A DNA stretch of 64,000 nucleotides, taken from positions 3,534,001 through 3,598,000 of the forward strand of contig NZ_CP011502.1 of the NCBI RefSeq assembly GCF_001509405.1. The letters run 5' to 3'. A program made the translations under genes and the position numbers. This document shows positions 1 through 9,087 of the stretch, piece after piece (the first letter of the stretch is position 1; each line of letters starts with the position of its first letter). The DNA is from Aeromicrobium erythreum. Lineage in GTDB: Bacteria > Actinomycetota > Actinomycetes > Propionibacteriales > Nocardioidaceae. The notes below the pieces were generated by a model that was not told the DNA's origin, ran no database searches, and worked only from the letters and a program-made list of their open reading frames with translations.

Positions 1-354
1 GCCACCGAGCGCGGCGCCGTTGATCGCCGCGACGACGGGCTTGCCGGCCGTCTCGAGCTTGCGGAGCGTGGCCTTGATGCCCTCGACGTTGTCGAAGAGC
101 TTCTGCGCGTCGGCCGGGGTGGCCTGCGTCATCAGCTTGAGGTCGCCGCCGGCGAAGAAGGTCTTCTTCGCCGAGGAGATGATGACGCCCTTGATGCTGT
201 CGGCGTCGGCCGCGATCTCGTCGACCAGGCGGTCGACGGCCTTCGCCATGGACGTCGCGTAGGCGTCGTTCATGGTGTTGGCGTTCTGGTTGGGGTCGTC
301 GAGGACGAGGTTGACGATGCCGTTCTCGACCTCGTAGCGCACTGCTTCGGTCAT
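1..354 (-). CDS. fadB: 3-hydroxyacyl-CoA dehydrogenase/enoyl-CoA hydratase, N-terminus only (partial)
   Basis: This is the first 118 codons of a gene that runs off the left edge. The visible part is a crotonase (enoyl-CoA hydratase) fold: an early ENGIVNLVLDDP segment, then KKTFFAGGDLK, which is the oxyanion-hole loop, then the start of the second loop around NGAALGG. Family knowledge: in actinobacterial FadB this domain hydrates trans-2-enoyl-CoA and is followed by an NAD-binding hydroxyacyl-CoA dehydrogenase domain, which is not in view here. The ATG lies 20 bases downstream of the fadA stop with an AGGAGA ribosome site, so the two form one beta-oxidation operon transcribed from the fadA promoter. 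A stand-alone hydratase cannot be excluded because the rest of the gene is missing. Confidence 0.85.
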   Translation of the reverse strand, partial: MTEAVRYEVENGIVNLVLDDPNQNANTMNDAYATSMAKAVDRLVDEIAADADSIKGVIISSAKKTFFAGGDLKLMTQATPADAQKLFDNVEGIKATLRKLETAGKPVVAAINGAALGG

Positions 355-374
355 GGTGTCTCTCTTCTCCTGGG

Positions 375-1589
<1,215 letters not shown>

Positions 1590-1622
1590 GTCAGTGTCCT
1601 TCGTGTAGAACCTTCGGTGCCG

Positions 1623-1643
1623 ATTGTGACACCACTACTGTCA
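1623..1643 (-). promoter_or_regulatory. fadA promoter -10 box with operator shared with the caiB promoter
   Basis: On the minus strand CACAAT (1623-1628) is a plausible -10 box about 30 bases upstream of fadA. Overlapping it by two bases is TGACACCACTACTGTCA (1627-1643, plus strand), an imperfect palindrome. Apart from two bases it equals the perfect palindrome at 5968-5984, which sits at the identical offset from another CACAAT box. The -35 region (TAGCAA, 18-base spacer) is poor, as expected for an activated promoter. A palindrome filling the spacer is the usual layout for MerR-family control, and a MerR gene lies next door; that link is inference. Confidence 0.6.
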
Positions 1644-1666
1644 GAGTTGCTAGGGGCCTGGCGGAT

Positions 1667-1682
1667 CGTGACACGGGTCACG
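1667..1682. promoter_or_regulatory. Palindrome CGTGAC-ACGG-GTCACG between fadA and merR
   Basis: This is a perfect inverted repeat with 6-bp arms and a 4-bp centre, 24 bases upstream of the proposed merR -10 box (TACGCT, 1707-1712). Its half-site GTGAC also occurs in the fadA and caiB operators. It may be an autoregulatory site, but nothing further in the sequence tests this. Confidence 0.35.
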
Positions 1683-1719
1683 CCGGGCGGACGACGGGGA
1701 TGACGCTACGCTCTCGCAG

Positions 1720-2448
1720 GTGACCGACGGGCCGAACGAGACGATGAGCGTGGAGCAGCTGGCCACGCGTGTCGACATGACGGTGCGGACGGTCCGCTTC
1801 TACGCCGGTCGGGGGCTCATCCCGCCACCCCGGCGGGCGGGGCGCAACGGCTACTACGGGCCCGACCACCTCGCGCGGCTCGAGCTCGTCAAGGAGCTGC
1901 AGGCGCACGGCTTCACCCTGGCCGCCATCGAGGGCTACCTCGAGCAGATCCCCGCCGACGCGACGCCCGAGCAGGTGGCGCTGCACCGCACGCTCCTCGC
2001 GCCGTGGACGCCGGAGATGCCCGAGACGCTCGACCGCTCGATGCTCGAGCGGCGCGCCGGTCGCAGCCTCAGCGACGACGACCTCGAGGTGCTGGTGGCC
2101 ATCGGCGTCGTCGAGCCGACGCCGACCGAGGACGTGTTCCGGCTCGCGCCCGCGCACCTCGCCGTCGGCATGGGCTTCCTCGACGCAGGCCTGCCCGTCG
2201 ACGCGGCGCTCGCCGCACGGAGGGTGATCACCGAGCACGGCCGGGCGCTCGCGGTCGAGCTGACCGAGCTGTTCCGCACCCTCGTCTGGCCGCACCTGGT
2301 CGCGTCGGGGCAGCCGCCGGAGCTGATCACCGCGATGATCGAGCGGTTCAAGCCGCTCACCGTGCAGGCCCTCGTCACATCGTACGAGGAGGCCGTCGAC
2401 GACGAGAAGCGGCGCACGGTCCGGCGTCGGGCCAACGAGCGCGACTGA
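1720..2448 (+). CDS. MerR-family transcriptional regulator
   Basis: A 242-residue regulator with an N-terminal MerR winged helix-turn-helix. SVEQLATRVDMTVRTVRFY is the helix-turn-helix, followed by the RGLIPPPRR wing and the YYGPDHLARLELVKELQ recognition region. The C-terminal 150 residues are helical with no metal-binding cysteines, so it is not a metal or redox sensor; an acyl-CoA or lipid effector is plausible. It is divergent from fadA, and two promoters of lipid genes share a spacer palindrome typical of MerR targets. The GTG start is chosen because TACGCT ends 7 bases before it, as in the window's leaderless promoters. ATG at 1744 is the alternative start. Confidence 0.85.
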   Translation: MTDGPNETMSVEQLATRVDMTVRTVRFYAGRGLIPPPRRAGRNGYYGPDHLARLELVKELQAHGFTLAAIEGYLEQIPADATPEQVALHRTLLAPWTPEMPETLDRSMLERRAGRSLSDDDLEVLVAIGVVEPTPTEDVFRLAPAHLAVGMGFLDAGLPVDAALAARRVITEHGRALAVELTELFRTLVWPHLVASGQPPELITAMIERFKPLTVQALVTSYEEAVDDEKRRTVRRRANERD

Positions 2449-2501
2449 CGTCACCCCTGTTTCGTCGAGCGCCCCTTTCGTGCCCTCGGTACGCTGAGGC
2501 A

Positions 2502-2592
2502 CGAAGGGAAGTATCCCGACGACCTGGTGCGTCAGCACGGTCCGGCCATCCGGACCCGCGCCAGGTGGCCCTCCCGGGTGGAGAAACCTTCG
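2502..2592 (+). ncRNA. Candidate yybP-ykoY (Mn2+) riboswitch upstream of terC
   Basis: A TACGCT -10 box (2490-2495) would start transcription at about 2502. From there CGAAGG (2502-2507) pairs perfectly with CCTTCG (2587-2592). Inside, CCCG pairs with CGGG, ACCTGG with CCAGGT, and GGTCCGG with CCGGACC. The two strands next to the closing stem read AAGGGAAGTA and GGAGAAACCTT, close to the conserved AAGGGGAGUA and AGACCUU elements of yybP-ykoY aptamers. This class is known to sense Mn2+ and often controls TerC-type genes. No covariance search was possible here. Confidence 0.6.
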
Positions 2593-2642
2593 CGATCCCT
2601 GTCTGTCCCTGACATCGTCACCGCGAAGGAGCGCACTCCCCC

Positions 2643-3608
2643 ATGCCCCTCGGTTCCTCACTCGACTGGACCTTCCTGTTCGTCGCGATCATCGTCCTGC
2701 TCGCGATCGACCTGCTGCTGACCCGCAAGCGCGACGAGATGCCGGTCAAGGTCGCCGCCGTCTGGTCGGTCGCCTGGATCGCCATCGCGCTCGCCTTCGC
2801 CGGCGTGCTGTACCTCTTCGGCACCTCCGAGCAGGCGGGCACCTACCTGGCGGGCTACCTGGTGGAGAAGTCGTTGTCGCTCGACAACGTCTTCGTCTTC
2901 CTGGTGGTGCTCGGCGCCTTCGCCATCCCGACGCCGAAGCGCGTGCGTCTTCTGACGTACGGCATCGTGCTTGCGCTCGTGCTGCGCCTGATCTTCATCC
3001 TCGTCGGTGCCGCGGCGCTCGACGCCGCCTCCTGGCTGACCTACCCGTTCGCCGCGCTGCTCGCCTGGACCGGCTGGCGCCTGTGGAAGCACCGCAAGGA
3101 CCACGACGGCGACGAGAAGCTCGTCGAGGGCGTCAAGAACAGGCTGACGATCGCCGAGGGCGACCACGGCGACAAGCTGATCGCCAAGGAGAACGGCAAG
3201 CGGATGCTCACCACGGCCGGCGCCGCGCTGGTGGCCATCGCCGTCGTCGACATCATCTTCGCCGTCGACTCCGTGCCCGCCATCCTCGGCATCACCACCG
3301 ACACCTTCGTGGTGTTCGCGGCCAACGCGTTCGCCCTGCTGGGCCTGCGGCCGCTGTTCTTCCTCGTGGCCGAGCTGGTGGCGCGCCTCAAGCACCTCAA
3401 GGCCGCGCTGGCAGCGCTGCTGGTCTTCATCGCCGCGAAGATGGTCTACGGCGAGGTCCTGAACACCAAGGTCGGGGTGGAGTGGTCGCTCGGCGGCGTG
3501 CTGCTGATCCTCGGTGCCGGCGTCGTCGCCTCGCTCCCCGCCTACCGACGCGAGAAGGCGAAGGAGCAGGACGCCAAGGTCCAGGAGGGCGACGAGCCGC
3601 TCGTCTGA
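2643..3608 (+). CDS. TerC-family integral membrane protein (Alx/MeeF-type)
   Basis: A 321-residue polytopic membrane protein of the TerC family with about nine hydrophobic helices. It carries the family signatures EKSLSLDNVFVF near residue 78 and the acidic in-membrane pattern DIIFAVDSVPAI near residue 205. A charged cytoplasmic loop (about residues 150-185) separates the two halves, and the C-terminal tail is highly charged. Family members are implicated in Mn2+ export and in metalating exported proteins, which agrees with the candidate Mn2+ riboswitch in its leader. The ATG is preceded by AAGGAG. A strong bidirectional hairpin follows the stop codon. Confidence 0.92.
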   Translation: MPLGSSLDWTFLFVAIIVLLAIDLLLTRKRDEMPVKVAAVWSVAWIAIALAFAGVLYLFGTSEQAGTYLAGYLVEKSLSLDNVFVFLVVLGAFAIPTPKRVRLLTYGIVLALVLRLIFILVGAAALDAASWLTYPFAALLAWTGWRLWKHRKDHDGDEKLVEGVKNRLTIAEGDHGDKLIAKENGKRMLTTAGAALVAIAVVDIIFAVDSVPAILGITTDTFVVFAANAFALLGLRPLFFLVAELVARLKHLKAALAALLVFIAAKMVYGEVLNTKVGVEWSLGGVLLILGAGVVASLPAYRREKAKEQDAKVQEGDEPLV

Positions 3609-3619
3609 CCCTCACGCGG

Positions 3620-3649
3620 ACGGCCCCCACGCAGCAGCGTGGGGGCCGT
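3620..3649. terminator. Bidirectional terminator hairpin between terC and the acyl-CoA dehydrogenase gene
   Basis: ACGGCCCCCACGC (3620-3632) pairs perfectly over 13 bp with GCGTGGGGGCCGT (3637-3649) around an AGCA loop. It lies between two convergent genes, so it can serve both. No U-tract follows, as is common in actinobacteria. Confidence 0.85.
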
Positions 3650-3655
3650 CGTGCG

Positions 3656-4798
3656 TCAGAGCCCCATGCCGCGACCGATGATCTCCTTCATGATCTCGGT
3701 CGTGCCGCCGTAGATCGTCTGGATGCGGGTGTCGAGGTAGGCCTTGGAGATGGGGTACTCGGCCATGTAGCCGTAGCCGCCGTGCAGCTGCAGGCACTTG
3801 TCGACGGTCTTCTTCTGCAGCTCGGTCGTCCACCACTTGCCCATAGCGGCGTCGGCGACGGTGAGGTCGCCGCGGTTGTGCTGGGTGATCGACTCATCGA
3901 CGAAGACCTGCGCGATCCGCGCCTCCGTCTCGAGCTCGGCCAGCACGAAGCGGCTGTTCTGGAACGAGCCGATCGGCTTGCCGAACGCCTTGCGCTCCTT
4001 GACGTAGTCGAGCGTCATGTCGATGGCCGCGCGGCACGCGGCAGCCGCCACGACCGAGATCGACAGCCGCTCCTGCGGCAGCTTCTCCATGAGGTAGATG
4101 AAGCCCTGGCCGGCCTCGCCGAGCAGGTTCTCCTTCGGCACGCGCACGTCCTCGAAGTACAGCTCGGCGGTGTCCTGCGCCTTGAGGCCGATCTTGTCGA
4201 GGTTGCGACCGCGCTCGAAGCCGGGCGTACCGCGCTCGACGGCAATGAGCGAGAAGCCCATCGCGCCGGCCTCGGGGTCGGTCTGGCAGACCACGAGCAC
4301 GAGGTCGGCGTTAATGCCGTTGGTGATGAACGTCTTCGAGCCGTTGATGACGTACTCGTCGCCGTCGAGCACGGCCCGCGTCTTGATGCCCTGCAGGTCC
4401 GAGCCGGTGCCGGGCTCGGTCATGGCGATGGCGGTGATGGTCTCGCCGGAGCAGAACGTCGGGAACCAGCGCGCCTTCTGCTCGTCGGTGGCGTACGACA
4501 GCAGGTAGCCCGAGACGAGGTCGGTCTGGATGACGAAGCCGATGCCGCTGGCGCCGATCCGCGTGATCTCCTCGGACAGGATCGCGTTGTAGCGGAAGTC
4601 GGTGATGCCGCCACCGCCGTGCTCCTCGGGCATCATGAACCCGAGCAGGCCGAGCTCGCCGGCCCGCTCCCACACCTCGCGGGGGACGATGCCGTCCTTC
4701 TCCCACTGGTCGTGGTGCGGCGCGATCTCCTTCTCGCAGAACGTGCGGACGGTGTCGCGGAACGCCTCGTGGTCGGCGTCGAAGATGGTGCGCTTCAT
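3656..4798 (-). CDS. Acyl-CoA dehydrogenase (FadE, long-chain type)
   Basis: A 380-residue FAD-dependent acyl-CoA dehydrogenase that introduces the trans-2 double bond in beta-oxidation. The N-terminal helical domain starts directly at residue 1. The middle beta domain has AMTEPGTGSDLQ and NGSKTFITNG, and the C-terminal helical domain has YVKERKAFGKPIGSFQ, LQLHGGYGYMAEYPI and YGGTTEIMKEII. A glycine occupies the position where short/medium-chain enzymes carry the catalytic glutamate after the tyrosine. This matches the long-chain and isovaleryl subgroup, in which the base sits elsewhere. The caiB-type gene lies 13 bases upstream, so both are co-transcribed. Chain length and the true substrate cannot be fixed from sequence. 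Confidence 0.93.
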   Translation of the reverse strand: MKRTIFDADHEAFRDTVRTFCEKEIAPHHDQWEKDGIVPREVWERAGELGLLGFMMPEEHGGGGITDFRYNAILSEEITRIGASGIGFVIQTDLVSGYLLSYATDEQKARWFPTFCSGETITAIAMTEPGTGSDLQGIKTRAVLDGDEYVINGSKTFITNGINADLVLVVCQTDPEAGAMGFSLIAVERGTPGFERGRNLDKIGLKAQDTAELYFEDVRVPKENLLGEAGQGFIYLMEKLPQERLSISVVAAAACRAAIDMTLDYVKERKAFGKPIGSFQNSRFVLAELETEARIAQVFVDESITQHNRGDLTVADAAMGKWWTTELQKKTVDKCLQLHGGYGYMAEYPISKAYLDTRIQTIYGGTTEIMKEIIGRGMGL

Positions 4799-4811
4799 GG
4801 TGTGTTCCTTC

Positions 4812-5957
4812 CTAGGCCTGGACGGCGACGCCGTCGGCGATGAGGGTCTCGACGTCGTCGATGCCCCAGGCGGTCAGTGCGTCCCGGGTGTTGGCTCCCG
4901 GTCCGACGGGCGGGGTGGTCAGCTGGGCGGGGGTGCGCGAGAAGCGCGGGGCCGGCGCGGGCTGCGTGGTGCCGTGGTGCTCCACGTAGGTGCCGCGGGC
5001 GACGTTGTGGGGGTGCTCGTACGCCTCGGTCAGCGGCAGCACGGGGTGCACGCAGGCGTCGGTGCCGTCGAAGACGTCGGTCCACTCGGCCTGCGTGCGC
5101 GACGCGAACCGTCGCTCCAGCTCGGTGCGCAGGGTGTCCCAGTCCTGCAGGTCGTACTGGCCCGGCAGGTCGCCCCCGACCAGCTCGACGAAGACCGCGA
5201 AGAACTGTGGTTCGAGCGGGCCGACGGACATCCAGCGACCGTCGGACGTCTGGAAGACGTCGTAGAACGGGGCGGCGCCGCCGAGCAGGTTCGTGCCCCG
5301 CCGCCCGTCCCAGATGCCGGCCTGCTGCATGGTCACGGCCATGGTCATGAGGTGGGCGGTGCCGTCGGTGATGGCGGCGTCGACCACCTGGCCCTCACCG
5401 GAGGAGCGCGCGTGCAGCAGCGCGGCGAGCACGCCGGCGACGAGGTAGAGCGAGCCGCCACCGAAGTCGCCGAGCAGGTTCATGGGGAACGCGGGGGCGT
5501 CGTCGGGGCGTCGCCCCAGCGGGTCGAGCGCGCCCGCGACGGCGATGTAGTTCATGTCGTGGCCGGCGGTCTGGCTGAGCGGTCCGGTCTGGCCCCAGCC
5601 GGTCATGCGTCCGTAGACGAGGGCGGGGTTGCGGGCGAGGCAGTCGTCGGGCCCGATGCCGAGCCGCTCGGTGACACCCGGGCGGAAGCCCTCCAGCAGC
5701 ACGTCGGCGCGCTCGACCAGGCGCAGCACGGTCTCGACGCCGCGCGGGTCCTTGAGGTCGAGCGCGACCGAGGGGCGACCGCGGCCGAGCAGGTCCTGCT
5801 CCGGGCTCGTGATCTGCAGCCCGCCGCCGCCGGGACGGTGCACGCGGACGACGTCGGCGCCGAGGTCGGCCAGCATCATGGCCGCGAAGGGTCCGGGCCC
5901 GATGCCGACCATCTCGACGACGCGCACGCCGTTCAGGGGTCCTGGGTTGATTGTCAC
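4812..5957 (-). CDS. CaiB/BaiF CoA-transferase family, probable alpha-methylacyl-CoA racemase
   Basis: A 381-residue class III CoA-transferase-fold protein. It opens with LNGVRVVEMVGIGPGPFAAM and has ADVLLEGFRPGV. The residues used by alpha-methylacyl-CoA racemases are present: His133 in GHDMNYIA, Asp164 in NLLGDFGGG and a glutamate in VGPLEPQFF. The cysteine- and formyl-CoA-transferase-specific features are absent, so a racemase that epimerises 2-methyl-branched acyl-CoAs before beta-oxidation is the best reading. It forms an operon with the FadE downstream. The GTG start is set by the promoter: CACAAT ends 6 bases before it, which predicts a leaderless message. Confidence 0.88.
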   Translation of the reverse strand: MTINPGPLNGVRVVEMVGIGPGPFAAMMLADLGADVVRVHRPGGGGLQITSPEQDLLGRGRPSVALDLKDPRGVETVLRLVERADVLLEGFRPGVTERLGIGPDDCLARNPALVYGRMTGWGQTGPLSQTAGHDMNYIAVAGALDPLGRRPDDAPAFPMNLLGDFGGGSLYLVAGVLAALLHARSSGEGQVVDAAITDGTAHLMTMAVTMQQAGIWDGRRGTNLLGGAAPFYDVFQTSDGRWMSVGPLEPQFFAVFVELVGGDLPGQYDLQDWDTLRTELERRFASRTQAEWTDVFDGTDACVHPVLPLTEAYEHPHNVARGTYVEHHGTTQPAPAPRFSRTPAQLTTPPVGPGANTRDALTAWGIDDVETLIADGVAVQA

Positions 5958-5963
5958 AGCACC

Positions 5964-5993
5964 ATTGTGACAGTACTACTGTCACGATGTCGA
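5964..5993 (-). promoter_or_regulatory. caiB-fadE promoter with perfect 17-bp operator
   Basis: On the minus strand TCGACA (5988-5993) and CACAAT (5964-5969) form -35 and -10 boxes with an 18-base spacer. The transcript would begin at the GTG start at 5957. The perfect palindrome TGACAGTA-C-TACTGTCA (5968-5984) fills the spacer. The same element in near-identical form controls fadA (1627-1643). Long spacers with a central palindrome are the hallmark of MerR-type activation. Confidence 0.65.
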
Positions 5994-6054
5994 GAGCGCC
6001 CTGTGGTCGCTCTCACCCTGTTCGGATACCGCCGGTATGTGGCAGCATCTCCCC

Positions 6055-6843
6055 GTGCACCCCGATCTCGCGTACACCCGACGGGGCACCCCCGGTGCCC
6101 CTCCGCTCGTCCTCCTGCACGGCATCGGCCACCGACGCCAGGCCTGGGACCCGGTGATCGAGGAGCTCGCCCGCGACTACGACGTCATCGCCCCCGACCT
6201 CTCCGGGTTCGGGGAGTCGCCCGCGTTCGCCGGCGGCGTCCGGTACTCGATGGACAACGCGTGCGACCACCTGCTGACCCAGTTCGAGCGGTGGGGCGTC
6301 ACCAAGCCGCACGTCGCGGGCAACTCCCTCGGCGGCGCGATCGCGCTCGAGCTCGGCGCCCGCGGGCTCGTCGCGTCGGCGACCGCGCTCAGCCCGGCCG
6401 GCTTCTTCGGGCCGATCAACCGCTTCCAGGCGCTGCTGCCCCTGTTCCTCATGCGCCTCTCGGCCATGATCACGCCGAAGCGCCTCCTGCAGCGCCTCGC
6501 CGCCGACCTGCGCGGCCGTCGCGCCATCGGCTGGATCCTCTACGCCCACCCCGAGCGTCACGACGCGGAGCACACCTACGGCGACTCGCTCGCGCTGAAG
6601 TACTCCACCGCCTTCGAGCGGACGGCGAAGGAGGGCGTGATCTACCGCTTCGACAGCCAGGTGCCCGTCCCCACGACGATCGCCTGGGGCACCCGCGACC
6701 GCATCCTCCCCTACGCGCAGTCGAAGGTGGCTCGCCAGCGCCTCCCGCAGGCCCGCCACGAGCCGCTGCCCGGCAGCGGCCACGTGCCGATGGCCGACGA
6801 CCCCGAGCGCGTCCTGCGGCTGATCCGCGAGACGGCGGTCTGA
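6055..6843 (+). CDS. Alpha/beta-fold hydrolase
   Basis: A 262-residue hydrolase. The oxyanion motif LVLLHGIGH is near residue 20 and the nucleophile elbow is GNSLGG. The triad is completed by the aspartate in WGTRDRILPY and the histidine in GSGHVPM. There is no signal peptide, so it is cytosolic. The substrate is unknown; esterase, lipase and C-C hydrolase are all possible. It lies between lipid genes and is divergent from the caiB operon. GTG 6055 was chosen because CAGCAT (6043-6048) ends 6 bases upstream, the leaderless spacing used elsewhere in the window. ATG 6037 in the same frame is the alternative and would add six residues. Confidence 0.87.
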   Translation: MHPDLAYTRRGTPGAPPLVLLHGIGHRRQAWDPVIEELARDYDVIAPDLSGFGESPAFAGGVRYSMDNACDHLLTQFERWGVTKPHVAGNSLGGAIALELGARGLVASATALSPAGFFGPINRFQALLPLFLMRLSAMITPKRLLQRLAADLRGRRAIGWILYAHPERHDAEHTYGDSLALKYSTAFERTAKEGVIYRFDSQVPVPTTIAWGTRDRILPYAQSKVARQRLPQARHEPLPGSGHVPMADDPERVLRLIRETAV

Positions 6844-6851
6844 GACGTTCC

Positions 6852-8465
6852 TCAGATGATGCTGCCGACGTCGTCGCGGACGATGCGGCTCATGGCCCGC
6901 TCGGCGACGGCGGCGATCGTCATCGACGGGTTGCACGCCGCGGCCGAGCCGGGCAGCAGCGCGCCGTCGAGGACGTAGAGGCCCCGCTGCCCCTTCACCC
7001 GACCCTCGTGGTCGCAGGCGTCGCCCATGTTCATGCCACCCATCGGGTGCCACGTGGACGGGACGAGGGCGTTCGTGTCGACCAGCAGCGTGTCGAGGCC
7101 GGCGATCGCCGCCACCCGCGGGGCGATCGCCTTCGTCTGCAGGTCACGATCGCCCTCGTAGCGCCACGACAACGCCACGTCGTCGGTGAGCGGGTTGTAG
7201 ACGAAGCGCCCGCGCTCGCGACTGACGCCGTAGGCGACCATCATCGTGCTGCGCAGGTCGAGGTCGAGGCCGGCGATGCCGACCGGCGGGATGGAGGCCT
7301 GGATCACCGTGTTCGCGGTGGCGGGGTCCGACCAGTCCTTGCTGCCGAACACGACCGGACCACCCTGCGGGGTCGGGAAGCCCCCGAGCAGGCTGGTCCA
7401 GACGTAGATGCGGTCGGCGTTCGTCCCGAAGCCGCGGCCGGTGGCGTCGGGCAGGTCCGGGATCCGCCCCGTCGCCTTCGCCCGCACCAGCATGCGGCTG
7501 GTGCCGCCGCTGCCCGCGCCCATGACCAGGGTGGGGGTCGTGATCACCTGCTGCTCGAGAGGCGTGCCCCGCTCGTCGGTCCGGGTGAGCTCCACCTGCC
7601 AGGCACCCGTCGAGGTACGTGCGACGGCGTCGACGCGGTGCAGCAGCCGCACCTCGAGCAGGCCGGTCGCCTCCGCGGCCCTGAGGTACGTGACGTCGAG
7701 CGACTGCTTCCCGCCGTTGTTGACCCCGAATCCCAGGTCGCCGTTCGTGTACGACGGCTTCATCTCACCCTTCAGCTCGCGCAGGGCGAAGCTCCAGTCG
7801 ATCGGCATCGGGATCCGCTCAACCTCGAAGCCGGCCGCCTCCGCCCGACGCTTGAACTCGCGCGAGGTCGCGTAGTTCGGGCTCTCGACCAAGGCGTCGG
7901 GGGCGGTCGCCACGCTGAGCATCCGGGCCACCGTGCGGTAGTGACCCGCCATCTCGTCGTAGTCCAGGGCGGCAGGGAACTCGTGCTCGAAGACCGCACG
8001 GGACGGCTGCAGCGACATGCCCTGGTAGGTGAGCGAGCCACCGCCGTAGCCCACGCCGCTCATGATCGACATCGTCGGGCCGAGGAGCGTGTTGAAGAGG
8101 CCGGCGTAGGGCGCGAGCGACACCGGGCGACCGAAGAGCCGGGGCGCGGAGCCGTAGAAGAGTGCGCGCTGGTCGATCGTCTTGACCGTGGGGAACGTGT
8201 CGCTGTTCGGTCCGCTCGGCCACCGACGACCCTGCTCCAGCAGCGTGACGGGCACCCCCGCCTGGGTCAGACGCAGTGCCGTGACGGCACCACCGAAGCC
8301 GGAGCCGATGATCACGACCCGACGTTGCTCACGGGTCAGGCGAACCCTCGCCGACGCGGGGCGTGCGCTGGCCCCGATGGTGGCCGCCACGGCCGCGACC
8401 CCTCCTGCGGCGAGGACGGTGCGACGGGAGGCGGCGGACGGCGTGCTCTGGCTCACAGCGGACAT
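6852..8465 (-). CDS. Tat-exported GMC oxidoreductase, cholesterol-oxidase-like
   Basis: A 537-residue flavoprotein. Residues 1-40 are a twin-arginine signal (SRRTVLAAGG followed by an Ala-rich stretch and an ASA cleavage site). The FAD-binding motif VVIIGSGFGGAVTALRL follows at about residue 50. GVGYGGGSLTYQ is typical of class I cholesterol oxidases. Near the C-terminus STWHPMGGMNMG holds the catalytic His and CNPSMTIAAVAER the catalytic Asn. Family members oxidise and isomerise 3-hydroxysteroids with O2. The start is the ATG directly before the Tat signal; TTGACC (8498-8503) and TAAACC (8474-8479) give a promoter ending 8 bases upstream. The gene is divergent from a TetR gene that probably regulates it. 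The steroid substrate is inferred. Confidence 0.88.
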   Translation of the reverse strand: MSAVSQSTPSAASRRTVLAAGGVAAVAATIGASARPASARVRLTREQRRVVIIGSGFGGAVTALRLTQAGVPVTLLEQGRRWPSGPNSDTFPTVKTIDQRALFYGSAPRLFGRPVSLAPYAGLFNTLLGPTMSIMSGVGYGGGSLTYQGMSLQPSRAVFEHEFPAALDYDEMAGHYRTVARMLSVATAPDALVESPNYATSREFKRRAEAAGFEVERIPMPIDWSFALRELKGEMKPSYTNGDLGFGVNNGGKQSLDVTYLRAAEATGLLEVRLLHRVDAVARTSTGAWQVELTRTDERGTPLEQQVITTPTLVMGAGSGGTSRMLVRAKATGRIPDLPDATGRGFGTNADRIYVWTSLLGGFPTPQGGPVVFGSKDWSDPATANTVIQASIPPVGIAGLDLDLRSTMMVAYGVSRERGRFVYNPLTDDVALSWRYEGDRDLQTKAIAPRVAAIAGLDTLLVDTNALVPSTWHPMGGMNMGDACDHEGRVKGQRGLYVLDGALLPGSAAACNPSMTIAAVAERAMSRIVRDDVGSII

Positions 8466-8534
8466 GCAACGAAGGTTTACACCTGTCTCGTTTGTGCGGT
8501 CAACCCCTGATCCATGCGCGTCTAGCATGGTGCG

Positions 8535-9080
8535 ATGACGCCCGGGACCGCGCAGCGCGCCGACGCCGTGCGCAACCGCCGGGCCATCCTCGACGCCGCC
8601 GGCCGCCTGCTCCTCGAGCACGGGGACCTGTCCATGAGCGAGCTCGCCCGCGCCGCAGGGGTCACGCGTCCGACGCTGTACCGGCACTTCCCCGACCGCG
8701 AGCACGTGCTCGACGCGCTCGCCCGCGACCTCGGCCCGTTGGTCGTGGCCCGCCTGCTGGAGACCTTCGAGGGACTGCCGCTCGCCGACGCGCTCGACCG
8801 GCTCGCGGGCGACGTCGTCGACGTCGCCCGGCAGCACCGCGAGCTGCTGGACGCCGGCCACCGACAGCTGCACGAGCTGGCCCGGCTGATCGTCCCCGGC
8901 GAGCCGATCGCCCGCCTGCTCGAGGAACGACGCACCTCCGGAGAGCTGCACCCCACGCTCGACGTCGACTGGCTCGCGCGCTGCATCCGGGCGTTGTGCC
9001 TCACGGCCATCGACGACACCCGCGACGCGGACGTGGTGCGGGCGGACCTCGCCCGCGCACTCCGGGCCGTGACGTCGTAG
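8535..9080 (+). CDS. TetR-family transcriptional regulator
   Basis: A 181-residue TetR protein. The N-terminal helix-turn-helix spans about residues 11-57 (RRAILDAAGRLLLEH, then MSELARAAGVTRPTLYRHFPDREHVL). The ligand-binding C-terminal domain has no recognisable effector signature. It is divergent from the cholesterol-oxidase-like gene across 69 bases, the usual layout for a local repressor. TAGCAT (8523-8528) ends 6 bases before the ATG, so the message is probably leaderless. No convincing TetR palindrome was found between the two genes. Confidence 0.9.
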   Translation: MTPGTAQRADAVRNRRAILDAAGRLLLEHGDLSMSELARAAGVTRPTLYRHFPDREHVLDALARDLGPLVVARLLETFEGLPLADALDRLAGDVVDVARQHRELLDAGHRQLHELARLIVPGEPIARLLEERRTSGELHPTLDVDWLARCIRALCLTAIDDTRDADVVRADLARALRAVTS

Positions 9081-9087
9081 CCCAGGC

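Noticed and set aside
4602..8510. Very long open frames, for example 1302 codons across 4602-8510 and 936 codons across 48906-51716 antisense
   Set aside because: They are the open complementary frames of well-supported genes in high-GC DNA; composition is Arg/Ala/Gly-rich and no domain is seen.
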